This document shows, piece after piece, positions 46,396 through 57,444 of a stretch of DNA of 64,000 bases. Position 1 is the first letter of the stretch; every line of letters starts with the position of its first letter. The notes under the pieces were generated by a model. The model did not search any database. It was given only the letters and a program-made list of their open reading frames with translations, and had not been told where the DNA came from. The position numbers and the translations under genes were made by a program. Source of the DNA: Dendrophyllia cribrosa (Eukaryota; Cnidaria; Anthozoa; Scleractinia; Dendrophylliidae); the NCBI GenBank assembly GCA_024195265.1, contig JAJLRJ010000004.1, positions 39,670,460 through 39,734,459 of the forward strand. Direction: 5' to 3'.

Positions 46396-46919
46396 ATGAG
46401 AGAGTGTCCCTCCTCGGCTTTCGTAATTTTAGCTACCAGTAATTTAGAACTCTTGTTTTTAATTATTAATGTTTGTTTGAATTGTTATTCCGCCTATATA
46501 AGACTGTTTGCTCCCGTTACACAACCTATATATCGGATAATCTATATGTATATATTAGAGGGCAACAAGTTTTTTAGCAGCGCTATTAAGTCTGTTAAGT
46601 GCCACTGTTTTAAAAATAAAGAAACTATACTACTACTGCTATATAGATAAGTAATAGTAATTGGACTGAGTGGAGTACAATTCAGGGAAATTACGAGCAC
46701 GATTACCCCTAAATTGTACGACGCGAAGTTCGATTACTAATTAATCGCATCAATAACGAAATTCGAGATTAAGAAGCTATGTCGACTCTTTTGTACTAAA
46801 AACGTCTTGGATATTTTATGTCAGTTTGAAAGTATAAGGAAAACAGCAAAAACGAGCCCATTCAAATGCAACTGATTGACGCGCGCGCAACGTAGGTGTC
46901 CAATTACAGCTGTCCAATA

Positions 46920-47101
46920 GGCCATTTGCACGATGACGTCATATGACTACAACTACCAGAATCCTTCAGTTTTTTGTTTTGTAGTGCAAATTAGGGCTAT
47001 TGTTATTTAAACCGCACTGGGATTACAAAATTTAAATAAGAAAGGAAAAGCGAAATGAATTCTGGTAGTTGTAGTCACATGACGCCATCGTGCAAATGGC
47101 C
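46920..47101. mobile_element. MITE upstream of GPCR copy A
   Basis: The TIRs GGCCATTTGCACGATGACGT and, inverted, GGCCATTTGCACGATGGCGT extend about 45 bp through TAGTTGTAGT; TA on both sides (46918-46919, 47102-47103). Absent from copy B. Confidence 0.8.
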
Positions 47102-47572
47102 TATTACAAAAAGTTGTAATTGGATAGCTGTAATTGGACACCCACGTGACCGCGCGCCAATTACGTGAGAAATAGGAGGAGGGGGAGCTTATTGTTAAGC
47201 AAAGCGATGAATTCCTGATTACAATTTTTTTACACCTGCTATATTTGCTTTTACTTGGAGACTTGTTTATAATCGATGACTGTAGCTTGTCTGCCGCTTT
47301 CTTAATTAAATGTTACGGAGCCAATGTAAAGAAAGCAGCCGGGATAAACTATATATATTAGCCAATTGGCTGGTTATTATAATGGCTTACGGATGACAAC
47401 TTGTCAGCCAACCCACCAATTATTGCACCTTTAGCATACGAGAAAGCAACGCCTGCTCTTGATAAGTCAGATTAGTTTATAACAGGAACAAGAAACAACG
47501 GTAAAAATCGGGAGAACCTTTGTTTATTGCCTTATTTTTGTTGTTTCACTGGTCGGGAATTCCTGTATAGCG

Positions 47573-48409
47573 ATGATTGTTTTCAAAACGAAAACGATGA
47601 GAAAACCGATAAACCTTTTTATCGTCAATATGGCGATGTCCGACCTGATGTATCCAATATTCTTGTTACCGAGGATTATAACAGGGCTGTACGTAGACTC
47701 CTGGCTTATCAGTGGTCCTCTTGGCCAGACCTTGTGTAAGTTGGTACCCTTCTCATCGATTGTCTCCTCCATAGTTTCCATTCAGAGCCTTCTTTTGATA
47801 GCAGTGGATCGATTTGGAGCTGTGTTATTTCCTCTCCGTTCCCCACTCTTCAGTATCAAGTTATGTGTCTTCTTCATTTTCGTCACGTGGATGGTTGCGA
47901 TCGCTATTGTCTCCCCAATATTGTTTGTATACAAACTAATCGAATACCCAGGACATCTATCGTGTCAAATGCGTTGGAGTGAAATTTTTGGAGAGTCTTC
48001 GTCCAAGACAAATTTCTTCACAGCAATATATATTGTATTCTTTTATATCCCCATCGCCTCGTTGATCATAATTTACTCTGTAATCCTTGTTAAGCTTCAG
48101 GCACAGAAGACTCCAGGCGAGCAATCGGTCAACGCTGAGGAACGACGCGCGAAAAAAAACAGACACGTGCTTAAGATGGCCATTGTTGTTGTGTCAGTGT
48201 TTGTAATTTGCTGGTTGCCTTTAAGTATTTTGAACCCACTAGCTAACTTTTCATGGGATATGAGATTACCTAACTGTGACATTTTGCCCTATTGGTATAT
48301 CGCCTGGTTTATGGCTGCCTCAAATTGTGCATTCAATCCTTGTGTTTGTTTGGTTTGTTGTGAGAATTATCGTCAAGGTCTGAAGAGACTCCTCAAGTGC
48401 TTTGGATAA
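47573..48409 (+). CDS. Class A GPCR paralog A, 5'-truncated (probable pseudogene)
   Basis: It matches paralog B over its whole length: TM2 INLFIVNMAMSDLMYP, TM3 end DRFGAVLFPLRSP, TM6 VFVICWLPL, TM7 NCAFNPCVC and the C-terminus RQGLKRLLKCFG. The open frame extends upstream to 47483 through KIGRTFVYCL and GNSCIAMIV-like residues but has no ATG. A 60-base in-frame deletion at 47503-47507 relative to copy B removed the start codon and the glycosylated N-terminus. The first ATG (47573) is inside TM1, so a seven-helix product is not expected unless an upstream exon or a non-AUG start is used. The rest is free of stops and frameshifts. Confidence 0.75.
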   Translation: MIVFKTKTMRKPINLFIVNMAMSDLMYPIFLLPRIITGLYVDSWLISGPLGQTLCKLVPFSSIVSSIVSIQSLLLIAVDRFGAVLFPLRSPLFSIKLCVFFIFVTWMVAIAIVSPILFVYKLIEYPGHLSCQMRWSEIFGESSSKTNFFTAIYIVFFYIPIASLIIIYSVILVKLQAQKTPGEQSVNAEERRAKKNRHVLKMAIVVVSVFVICWLPLSILNPLANFSWDMRLPNCDILPYWYIAWFMAASNCAFNPCVCLVCCENYRQGLKRLLKCFG

Positions 48410-49939
48410 TCATACGAGTTATCCTTGCCGTGTACTTCCGTCCCTTATTTAAAACACACCTAGGAGAGCTTTCTGCTCGTGCTATCTCGATTATCACACG
48501 TGTAAAATGAAAGTTTGTGAAATATTGTTAACCTTACTGTTTAGTTTCAAGAAATTATCGATTTAAAACTTGTAAATATAAAGCAATGTTATTTCAGAAA
48601 GAACAGTTAATGTGTCTGTAATGTCGGGTAATATTATTCAGTTTGTATTTGAGAAACTTCGCTGAGCCTGTTTACATTAAGCATAAAATTAAAGAAGTAA
48701 ACTTGAACGAAATTCTAGTTAACTTTATGTGGATTCAGTTAGTAGCTCTGTTTGATTGTCAAAACTTAGAAGCAAAGATTTTCAGGAGAAAATCAATACT
48801 GAAAACATACTCAAGAACTGTGTAAGGTTGCCTCTATCTTAAAACTCTTTGCAGTTTTAGCAAAAAAGTAAAATAAAAATAGTAATAATAATAAACAATA
48901 ATAATAACTAGCTAATGATAATAAAAAATATACCCCGTCGAATTGCTATTTCCATCATACATTTTTATCCGGCTTTCATGAGCGCCACGTTTTATCCACA
49001 TCATAATCATGTTTTGTCATCGCTTTTAATTTTTAAACTAGCAGTAATCAGAGATTATGGAGACGCATTCGAAGGAATTTCCGGCGGAAACGAGCCCCTG
49101 TAAAAAGCAATAGGGGCGGCCAAACGGTAGTCCGGACTCCAAAAAATCTCACATTTTTCTGCATGCAAGGCACAGGGAAACCAACACGAAATTACGATTG
49201 CGTTCTTCGAACTAGTTTAGTTTGAATCAAAGGAAGACTTCTTTGTAAAATCCCGTTAGGGTTTCTTAAGTCTTCCTCCCGATTGCCATTTAAATAGTAA
49301 TAAGTACTTAACTATGTAAAATTGTGGGAAAGTAAACATTACATTACAATTCCCAGTATTGGACAAAAGACAAAAAAGACAAAAAAGCAAGAAAAAACAC
49401 CAACACAACAGAAAATTAGATTAATGGGGAAGGGTGGATCGAAAAAAATGTAACAGCTTAGCATTTAGCTCAGGGGCAGTAAGCAGCTCTTACAAGGTCT
49501 TCACTGATTTGCCGAGAAAACAATAGAACAAACAACACAACAATGGACCCTAGTCCTGAAAACAATAGAGCTGCGTGATACCCAAGTCCAATGAAATTAG
49601 AGGTTGTTAGGTGCTGCGTGGTATCTGGTAGCTCAAAAGGAGGGATAACAGAAAAGAACTACTAGGCTGATACACTGAATATCTGATTAAAAAGATGTGG
49701 AAGGGAAAATAAGTCAGGTAGAAAGCATGCAAAAGAAACGAAAAATTGAGTACTAATTTGTAGAAAATGTATTTTTTATATGTGCAGTAAAATTTGAGAT
49801 TTTTTGGTAGACGGTCTTCCAAATGCCCCCCCCCCCCCCCCCCCCCCATTGTTTTTTTTTTCAGGGGCTCATGATCATTTCCGCCGGAAATTCAATCAAT
49901 TATTAACAATAAGTATTCAATTCGGAAATTCAATCAATT
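48410..49939. other. 3' flank of GPCR A and dispersed repeats
   Basis: 48410-49040 is collinear with the copy B 3' flank. 49043-49208 matches the repeat at 24615-24800. 49824-49847 is poly-C. No further gene was seen. Confidence 0.5.
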
Positions 49940-50259
49940 AATAACAATAAGTATTGAAAATTACGCGAAAAGCAACAAAAACTTTGAACTTGTTCTTTGT
50001 GCAATTTTCTATGCTGATTGTTATTATAATTGCAACCCGTGAGGTATGTTTGAGTCTTTGACGTCACTTTCTCCCATTCGCAGCCAAGCCTTGGAACAAG
50101 GTTGATTAATGGCGGCCGCAAATTCTCGGAAATAAATGTTAAAATAAAATGACTTCTGATGTTCGTAATGGATCGAAATTTGGCAAGATAAGTAAGAAAG
50201 TCTAATAGTACACGAAAATGTAAAAAAATGAAAATCAATAATTTGATCATAGGGGCACT
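49940..50259. mobile_element. Truncated copy of the TTAA foldback element
   Basis: Matches the right arm of 13972-14526 (CAACCCGTGAGGTATGTTTG, CCAAGCCTTGGAACAAGG, AGGGGCACT) and ends at TTAA (50260-50263). The left arm is missing. Confidence 0.8.
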
Positions 50260-50547
50260 TTAATGACGGCCGTGCAAATGCAGAAAATTAACATCGACTT
50301 TTCAGTAATTCATGCAGAAACTAGTGTAACTAAAATTTTACCATATAACATATAAAAAAGAAATTACAAAAACGTCGAAGGTGTTCAAAAAAGGGCGGAA
50401 ATTAAAACGTGTTTTTCTCGTTTGTAACCGAATGGATCACTTATCAAGATGGTCAAAGACTGGTTGGATTTTACGAACAAATTTATACAAAGAACCTATA
50501 AAACATCTTGTATACGATTAGTTGTATACTACAATTAAAAAAAATAG

Positions 50548-50657
50548 TTCTAAATTACTGGTAGCTAAAAAATAATCACAAAATAACGGTACTAATTAAA
50601 AAGTTAATTAGTAACGTTATTTTGTTATTCTAATTTTTAGCTACCAGTAATTTAGAA
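50548..50657. repeat. Palindromic MITE, uninterrupted
   Basis: TTCTAAATTACTGGTAGCTA and its complement surround an AT-rich centre. The copy A homologue (44427-46440) is split by the 1.9-kb element. Confidence 0.8.
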
Positions 50658-50937
50658 GTCTTGTTTTTAATTGATAATATTTGTTTGAACTGTTATTCCG
50701 CCTATATAAGACCCAATTTTAAAAAAAAAATTATACTCCAATTATTGTTTATCCTGCACATGTTTTAAAAAAACCCGAACGGGCGAAACGTTTACAATAT
50801 TAAAAGGAACTGTGAAGGCGTTCGCTGTTTGCTCCATTTACACAACCTATATATCGGATAATCTTTGTATATATTAAAGGGCCATAAGCTTATTAGCAGC
50901 GCTATTACGTGCCACCTTTTTTAAATAAGATACTATG

Positions 50938-50994
<57 letters not shown>

Positions 50995-51289
50995 TATATA
51001 TATAATATAATATATATATATATATAATATTTTATGGTTGTCGTCACTTGGACAGAGAGTGCTCGATGCATATACAGGGTGTCCCAAAAGTTCGTTCCTC
51101 TACTTTACGCAGGCCTGTATTTTATTTTGTATTGACTCATGTTATAGCCTTTTAATAAAAACTTTCACAAAAACAATCTTAATGTTAAGCAAAGCGATAT
51201 GTTAATGAATTCCTGATTACAATTTGTTACATCTGCTATTTTGGCTTTTTAGTTGGAGACTTGTTTGTAATCGATAACTGTGGCGTGTC

Positions 51290-51500
51290 TACACGCTAAT
51301 TAAATGTTACGGAGCCAATGTAAAGAAAGCAGCCGGGATAAACTGTATATATTAGCCAATTGGCCGGTAATTATAATGGCTTACGGATGACAACTTGTCA
51401 GCCAACCCAGCAATTATTGCACCTTTAGCGTACGAGAAAGCAACGCCTGCTCTTGATAAGTCAGATTAGTTTATAACAGGAACAAGAAACAACGGTAAAC
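51290..51500 (+). promoter_or_regulatory. Conserved GPCR upstream block
   Basis: Almost identical to the block ending at 47502. It contains a TGTATATATTA TATA-like element (51344-51354) and GCCAATTGG directly after. Conservation between paralogs could simply reflect recent duplication. Confidence 0.35.
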
Positions 51501-52469
51501 ATGAACGCAACAGTGAACGGTTCAGACTGCTCCATTTTATCGAATTCTACAGCGGCGAAAATCGGGAGAACCTTTGTTTATTGCCTTATTTTTGTTGTTT
51601 CACTGGTCGGGAATTCCTGTATAGCGATGATTGTTTTCAAAACGAAAACGACGAGAAAACCGATAAACCTTTTTATCGTCAATATGGCGATGTCCGACCT
51701 GCTGTATCCAATATTCTTGTTACCGAGGGTAATAACAGGGTTGTACGTAGACTCCTGGTTTATCAGTGGTCCTCTTGGCCAGGCCTTGTGTAAACTGGTC
51801 ACCTTCTCATCATTTGTCTCCGTTGCAGTGTCCATTCAGAGCCTTCTATTGATAACAGTGGATCGATTTGCAGCTGTGTTATTTCCTCTCCGTTCCCCAC
51901 TCTTCAGTTCCAAGCTGTGTCTCATCTTCATTTTCGTCACGTGGATGGCTGCGATCGCCATTTTCTCCCCACTATTGTTTGTATACAAACTTATCGAATA
52001 CCCAGGGCAAGTTACATGTGAAATGCGATGGAGTGAAGTCTTTGGAGAGTCCCCATCCCAGGCGAATGTTTTCACAGCAATATATGTTGTATTTATTCAT
52101 ATTCCTATGGCCTCGTTAATCATAATTTACTCTGTAATCCTTTATAAGCTCCGGGTACGGAAGATCGCTTGCGAGCAATCGGTCCACAACGCTGAGGAAC
52201 AACGCGAAAAAAGAAACAGGAGAGTGCTTAAGATAGCCATTGCTATTGTATCAGTGTTTTTTCTTTGTTGGTTGCCTTTAACTATTGTAAACTTAATTGC
52301 TGACTTTTCATGGGACAATATGAGATTACCTGACTGTGACATTTTGCCCTATTGGTTTATCACCTGGATTATGTCGGTTTCAAATTGTGCAATCAATCCC
52401 TGTATTTGTTTAATTTGTAATGGGAACTTTCGTCAAGGTCTCAAGAGACTCCTGAAGTGCTTTGAATAA
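51501..52469 (+). CDS. Class A (rhodopsin-like) GPCR paralog B, intact
   Basis: 322 residues, single exon. The extracellular N-terminus has N-glycosylation sites (NATV, NGSD, NSTA). Helices: TM1 VVSLVGNSCIAMIV, TM2 NLFIVNMAMSDLLYP, TM3 from the conserved Cys in ALCKLV to DRFAAVLFP (DRY variant), TM4 FIFVTWMAAIAIF, ECL2 Cys in VTCEMRW, TM5 IPMASLIIIYSVILYK, a basic third loop (EEQREKRNRRVLK), TM6 VFFLCWLPLTIV and TM7 NCAINPCICLI (NPxxY variant). It resembles peptide-type receptors (RFamide/tachykinin/galanin-like groups), but the ligand cannot be read from sequence. The start ATG follows AACGGTAAAC and is the only one giving a full TM1. Confidence 0.9.
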   Translation: MNATVNGSDCSILSNSTAAKIGRTFVYCLIFVVSLVGNSCIAMIVFKTKTTRKPINLFIVNMAMSDLLYPIFLLPRVITGLYVDSWFISGPLGQALCKLVTFSSFVSVAVSIQSLLLITVDRFAAVLFPLRSPLFSSKLCLIFIFVTWMAAIAIFSPLLFVYKLIEYPGQVTCEMRWSEVFGESPSQANVFTAIYVVFIHIPMASLIIIYSVILYKLRVRKIACEQSVHNAEEQREKRNRRVLKIAIAIVSVFFLCWLPLTIVNLIADFSWDNMRLPDCDILPYWFITWIMSVSNCAINPCICLICNGNFRQGLKRLLKCFE

Positions 52470-52524
52470 TCATAGGAGTTGCCCTTGTAAATAATTGGCT
52501 TTCAGCCCCTCATTTAAAACACGG

Positions 52525-52680
52525 AGAGATTTTTATGCGCGTGCTATCTCGATCATCACACGTGTCCCTCGTTTAAAACACAAAGATTTTTATGCGCGTG
52601 CTATCTCGATCATCACACGTGTCCCTCGTTTAAAACACAAAGATTTTTATGCGCGTGCTATCTCGATCATCACACTTGTA
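52525..52680. repeat. 60-bp unit repeated three times behind GPCR B
   Basis: The unit TTTTATGCGCGTGCTATCTC...CGTGTCCCTCGTTTAAAACAC occurs three times in the 3' flank; copy A has one. It expanded after the duplication. Confidence 0.9.
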
Positions 52681-53229
52681 AAATAAAAGTTTCTAAAATA
52701 TTGTTAATCTTACCGTTTAGTTCCAAGAAATTATCGATCTAAAACTTGTACACAGAAAACAATGTTATTTCAGAAAGAACTGTTTATGTGTCTGTAAAAT
52801 GTCGTGTAATATTATTCAGTTTGTATTTGAGAAACGTCGCTAAGTCTGTTTACATTAAGCAAATAAGAACAAGACTTGAACGAAATTCAAGTTAGCTTTC
52901 TGTGGATTTTGCCTGTACAGTTGTCATGTTATAACAACGTAAGCTCTGTTTGTTTGTTAAAACTTAGAAGCAAAACTTTTCAGGAGAAAATCAATTCTAA
53001 AAACATACTCAAAAACTATGTAAGTTTGCCTCTATCTTAAAACACTTTGCTGTTTTAACAAAAAAAAACAGTAATATTAATAAACAATAATAATAACTAA
53101 TGATAATAAAAAAATGTACGCCGTAGAATTCCCTTTCCCATCATATACTTTTATCCGACTTTCATGAGCGCCACATTTTCTCCACATCATAATCATGTTG
53201 TGTCATCGATTTTAGTTTTAAAAAAGAGG

Positions 53230-53500
53230 CCAAACAGATGCAAACATTTGTCAAAAGAAACCGCGTTGTTCTTTACATCCAGAGTCGTAAACTGATCCTT
53301 AAGGGATACGTCTTTAAAAGCCACGTGCCGTGGCTTTTTTAAGTCTTAGTTCCTTTTTTGGAAGAACAGTGACTTGTATACTTGTATATATAGTCAACAA
53401 ATGGCCCTACTGAATACAAACTTACTTAGGTCCGTCGCTCCAAGTGGAGCACAAGCCATCGACAACACCTCGCCAGCGAGTCCAGGTGCATCCATCTTTC

Positions 53501-53557
<57 letters not shown>

Positions 53558-55486
53558 TATTTAGACACATAACGCCTATGAGTTAAAAGCTTGTTACAAC
53601 GCGCACGTGTAAACAAATCGATCTAAAAATTTCATCCCATGTATAAAAACGAATACAGCTAGGCATACAACAAATAAGTTAATTAAAAAGTAGGAGTTAA
53701 GTTTCCAGGAGCTGTATCAATATGGGTTAAGCTCCACTTTATTAAGCATTCATTTGAATGTCTCTTTATTAGGAGCTGCGCGAACTTACTAGATGGATAG
53801 TAATGTACGAGTTCTTTAACCAGCTTCCTCTTCCCTTGAGGATTCCAGCGAATGTTAGTTGCCACTTTCTGCACGGTGTAGCCGATTCAGATCCATTTCC
53901 ACATCAGAATCTGTCTACTAACTTCTTCCATCCCATACTTTTATCCGGCTTTCATGGACGCCATATTTTGTCCATATCATTTTGTGTTATCGCTTTTTAT
54001 AACAAGAGGTAACAGCGCAAACATCTGTCAAAACAGACCATGTTGTTCTTACACCCACTGAGTTGTAACCTGATCCTTGAGGGATTCGTCGGAACAAGCT
54101 ATAACACATTGCTTGTTTACTGTTAGTCATTTTCTTGGATGAACAGTGACTTGTATAGTAACAAATGGTCCAGACATTTCATGTGCTTTTAGCGGCATTT
54201 GCGCGGAGGCCGTTTATTAGGCTGTTTGATATACGGTTTCCCAATGCATTGTTTTAGCAAACGATTCCACTTTCGATTCCGATTCCGTCGAGCTAACGCG
54301 TAACAGGTTTTTTAAACTAAATTTCCACAGGAACTATCACAAGTTGTTAGTTTTGGAAGGTTTTTATTATTCTTTGCAGTGGCGGGGATTACTATTTAGT
54401 AACCGGAGATTCTCCTTCGAGAGGGGGATGATATTTTAGATTCTTAAACTCTCTGAGTTATCATTTGTTGACAGCTGTGTCTATTTTAGGACTTCTCTTT
54501 TGTCTATATTCTACATGTGTGCGTGCTTTTGAATCAACAAGTTTGCCATACCTACTTGCCACGCTTCTCTACTGCCGGAACGATCGTGGAAATTCTGTTC
54601 CTTATAGTACAATGGCAATTAATATAAAGATGCTGTCACGCAGATGTAGCTCGTTTTAATCTAGCTTTCTCTTGAATATGGTCAATCCTAGTTGTTACGC
54701 TGTCAGAATAATTTTTACATTAAAGCTGATATTAAGCCAAGTTAAACCATTTGCGCGGAGGGCGTTTATCAGGTTGTTTAGTATACGGTTTCCCAATGCA
54801 TTGTTTTAGCAAACGATTCCGCTTTCGATTTCGATTCCGTCGAGCTAACGCGTAACAGGTTTTTTAAACTAAATTTCCACAAGAACTATCACAAGTTGTT
54901 AGTTTTGGAAAGTTTTCATTATTCTTTGCAGCGGCGGGGATTACTATTTGGTACCCGGAGATTCTCCTTGAAACAGCGGACCTGATTCCTCCTAAGGGGA
55001 GTCCGGGGACATGCTCCCCGATGATGGTTTCGATTCTTAAACCCTCTGAGGCATCATTTGCTGACAGCTGGTTCTATTTCAGGACTTTCTCTCTTGTCTA
55101 TATTCTAAATATTTGCGTGTTTTTGAATCAACAAGTTTGCTATACCTGCATGCTTCTGTTTTATTGTTCCTTATAGTACAATGGCAATTAACATAAGGCT
55201 GCTGTCACGCAGATGTAACTCGTTAAAATCTAGCTGCTCTTCCATATGGTCAATTCTAATTGTAACGCTGTCACAATAATTGTCGCAGAAGCAGTAACCG
55301 AGTTGTTTTCACATTGAGAATTAAAGTTAACCAGGAAAAACAGTTTATTGGTGATAACTTTAACAAAGGGAATGGAACTGGATCAAAATTTGGTACATGG
55401 AAAGGACTTATCGTCCTTAGCATTTTTAAGTATAATAAGCTTTCCCATAAGTCACGTGACATGTCACGAAATCCATTACTAAAATT
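53230..55486. other. Duplicated non-coding tract
   Basis: (TCAA)n at 53503-53556. 53938-54150 is a third copy of the GPCR 3' flank. 54192-54700 and 54747-55250 are direct copies of each other (ATTTGCGCGGAGG, CGATTCCGTCGAGCTAACGC, CAAGTTGTTAGTTTTGGAA). No gene was seen. Confidence 0.6.
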
Positions 55487-55790
55487 GGCTGTTGGAATGT
55501 AAGAACGATGTATGAACCAGGAAGAGCGTTACAAGTGTCCAAGAAGATGTTGCAAAACAGGGTTGAAATCTTGGGAATGAGTGAAAGTAGATGGACAAGA
55601 AATGGCAGGTTAACACTATCTTATGGGGCCTCGGTAATATATTCAGGCCGAAAGGATGATCAAAACCATGCTGGTGTTGCCCTGCTGCTAGCTAAATGCT
55701 CCTAAATCAGCTACCAAGGCACCTCTGGAGTCGAAACCTGTGAGCAAGAGGCTTATAGTGCCAGATTCTACGCTACGCGCCCACAAAGAT
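55484..55790 (+). pseudogene. RTE-like LINE endonuclease fragment
   Basis: It reads CWNVRTMYEPGRALQVSKKM, then EILGMSESRWT, VIYSGRKDD and GVALLLAKCS; after a TAA it resumes with KAPLES and PVSKRLI. This is the N-terminal part of an APE endonuclease as in RTE-type retrotransposons (WNVRTMYE, LGxSExRWT). No RT follows. Confidence 0.7.
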
Positions 55791-56340
55791 ATAAAGTACT
55801 TACTAAATGGAACAATTCGCCATCATTTGAATTCTTACCTGGACAGGGATTCTGAGTTGGTGGACCCAGTCTGGCGTTCTCTTTCCGTGGATGATTTAGT
55901 ATCTTTAAAACCTGATGGAGCCTAAAACGCAAAATGAGATTTAAAAAGGTGGATTCAACATGCGTAAGTAGATGATAAATAACGAAAATTTAGCGGACAG
56001 AATTAAATCAAAAAAATGGCAAAGGAGTGAGTCATGAAACAGCTTGAATTTCAGAAATTAGAAGATTAAATATTTTCAAAGACGCAGTTGCAAAGCCACA
56101 ACAGTACAGATGACCTTCTAAAGGTGTTAACAACACAGATGTTAATAACATCTGTAATCATACAGATGACAAACTTGTGTTTACCTTCGAGAACCTCCCC
56201 AGTAACTTGGAAGAAGAAATCATTACTAAACGAGTCATTTCCAGTTCTCTTGCGAAAACACTTGACCTTCTTGGGGTACTTTCCCCGGTCTTTGTTGCTT
56301 TCAAGATACTGTAGTGTTTTAAGTGACTTGCAAGAATGAA
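55791..56340 (+). pseudogene. BEL/Pao-type reverse transcriptase relic
   Basis: Pieces in changing frames: IRHHLNSYLDRDSELVDPVW, SVDDLVS (RT VDD box with D retained), and about 300 bases on LEEEIITKRVISSSLAKTLD, LLGVLSPVFVAFKI. The order HLN...VDD...TKR...DPLGxLSPV is that of BEL/Pao RT. Stops and frameshifts throughout. Confidence 0.5.
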
Positions 56341-57444
56341 GCTGACTGGGACAAACCGCTGGAAGGAGAGACACCGAAGCAGTCGAGATCATTGTTGCAA
56401 AACGTTTCAGATCAAGTTTTTCCATTGACATATTCTTCTTATCTGAACTGAACTCTCATAAAAATTTCCCAATTGCATGGTTTTGGTTACGCCTCAATAA
56501 GAATTTAAACCATTTGTGCAAATCCGTTGGGGAAATCCGGAAGCTTATTACCCCAGATGTATGAAGATTTGTTCCCACCAGGCAGAACCCTGCTGGCATT
56601 GCATCGCGCGGATGCAAGGTCTCAAAGCTTAAAGGGGCAATGCACAGGGATTTTGTTGTGTTTTTATCAAAACTGCACTAAATATTAAAACTAAGAAACT
56701 TTGCTTATACATGAAGTTGATGTTAGAGCATGGAGATGAAAATATCAAGTGATTACTCGAAGGAGATACAAACTATTATCATCTTGTAACGATTTTTCCA
56801 AGACACACGGGGAGAACTTAAAACAATTGGCCAATTTTTTCAAGCTGCAATCCATTTCCATCCTGTATATCCGCTGCCAAAGGCAACCAATACTAGTTAC
56901 TGTTCACTTCCAGAGTAATTGTAAACAAAACTGGACCATTAGAGCAGTTTTCAATTGAGTGTCGTAAAACCAAAACCAAAGTAATTACTCTGACCAATCA
57001 CAGCAGTCGTAAACAATCCAATGAACCAATCAGAGCTCGAAGCAATTACATGTCGCCGGCGCCAAGCGCGGGAAAACGCGTGCGAGCAGGTCACGATTGG
57101 TTTTGGTTTTACTTCTGATTGGTTGAAAAAGTGGCGCGAGATTTATTAGCCAATCACAAAGCGTAGCAATGCAAAACCAAAGCAATTGTGAGTACCTTAT
57201 TTACCGAACTTCATGAGCATCTTCTCAACAGTGGCATTCTCGTTTACGAACTAACCGGTCCGGGTGGCTAGTTCTGACAAATGCATGGTAAACACCCTAA
57301 GTGTCGGTAAAATGGCATCGACCGTTCACCAAAGCGGAAATTTGACGCGGCAACCAGTCGGAGCGTCTAGTCGCCTAGTGTGAAACGTCGGCACTTTTTT
57401 TAAAAACAACTCATAAAGTTCACGTCGTATGTCTCATATTTGTT
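56341..57444. other. Non-coding tract with dispersed repeats
   Basis: 56630-56950 is related to the element at 8667-9056. 56960-57190 has inverted CAATCA/TGATTGG and AAAACCAAAACC/GGTTTTGGTTTT motifs. No gene was recognised. Confidence 0.5.

Larger units (their letters stand above)
44515..46425. mobile_element. 1.9-kb TIR element with inverted 26-bp tandem arrays
   Basis: The tips TACGAAAGCCGAGGAGGGAC are perfect inverted repeats, flanked by the direct repeat ATTTTAG (44508-44514 and 46426-46432). The paralogous empty site at 50628-50640 lacks the insertion. Subterminal arrays of a 26-27-bp unit (CCATTTCCGACTTCAC plus a T run) occupy 44540-44940 and, inverted, 46105-46395. The arms continue to about 45030 and 46045 (AAATTCAAACGTCTATTTGG). 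The centre contains a hammerhead-like motif and a nested palindrome (45141-45389). No transposase; a 7-8-bp duplication suggests a hAT- or P-like mobiliser (inference). Confidence 0.85.
44219..49040 (+). repeat. Segmental duplication, copy A (GPCR unit)
   Basis: Collinear with 50343-53228 (copy B): the TTTTACGAACAAATT block, the palindromic MITE at 44427-44500, CCGCCTATATAAGAC, AACCTATATATCGGATAATCT, the GPCR with its promoter, and the 3' part with CCACATCATAATCATGTT. Copy A additionally holds the 1.9-kb element (44515-46425) and a MITE (46920-47101). Confidence 0.85.
50343..53228 (+). repeat. Segmental duplication, copy B (GPCR unit)
   Basis: Counterpart of 44219-49040 without the 1.9-kb element and the MITE. 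It has its own insertion or expansion between CCTATATAAGACC (50700) and TGTTTGCTCC (50830) and a (CTA)n run at 50937-50993. A third, shorter match to its 3' end lies at 53938-54150. Confidence 0.85.

Noticed and set aside
50750..50800. Possible second hammerhead around CCCGAACGGGCGAAACG
   Set aside because: Has a stem and GAAAC but no CTGATGA core upstream.
56066..56431. 121-residue minus-strand ORF
   Set aside because: Antisense to the BEL/Pao-like relic; the plus strand gives recognisable RT motifs.
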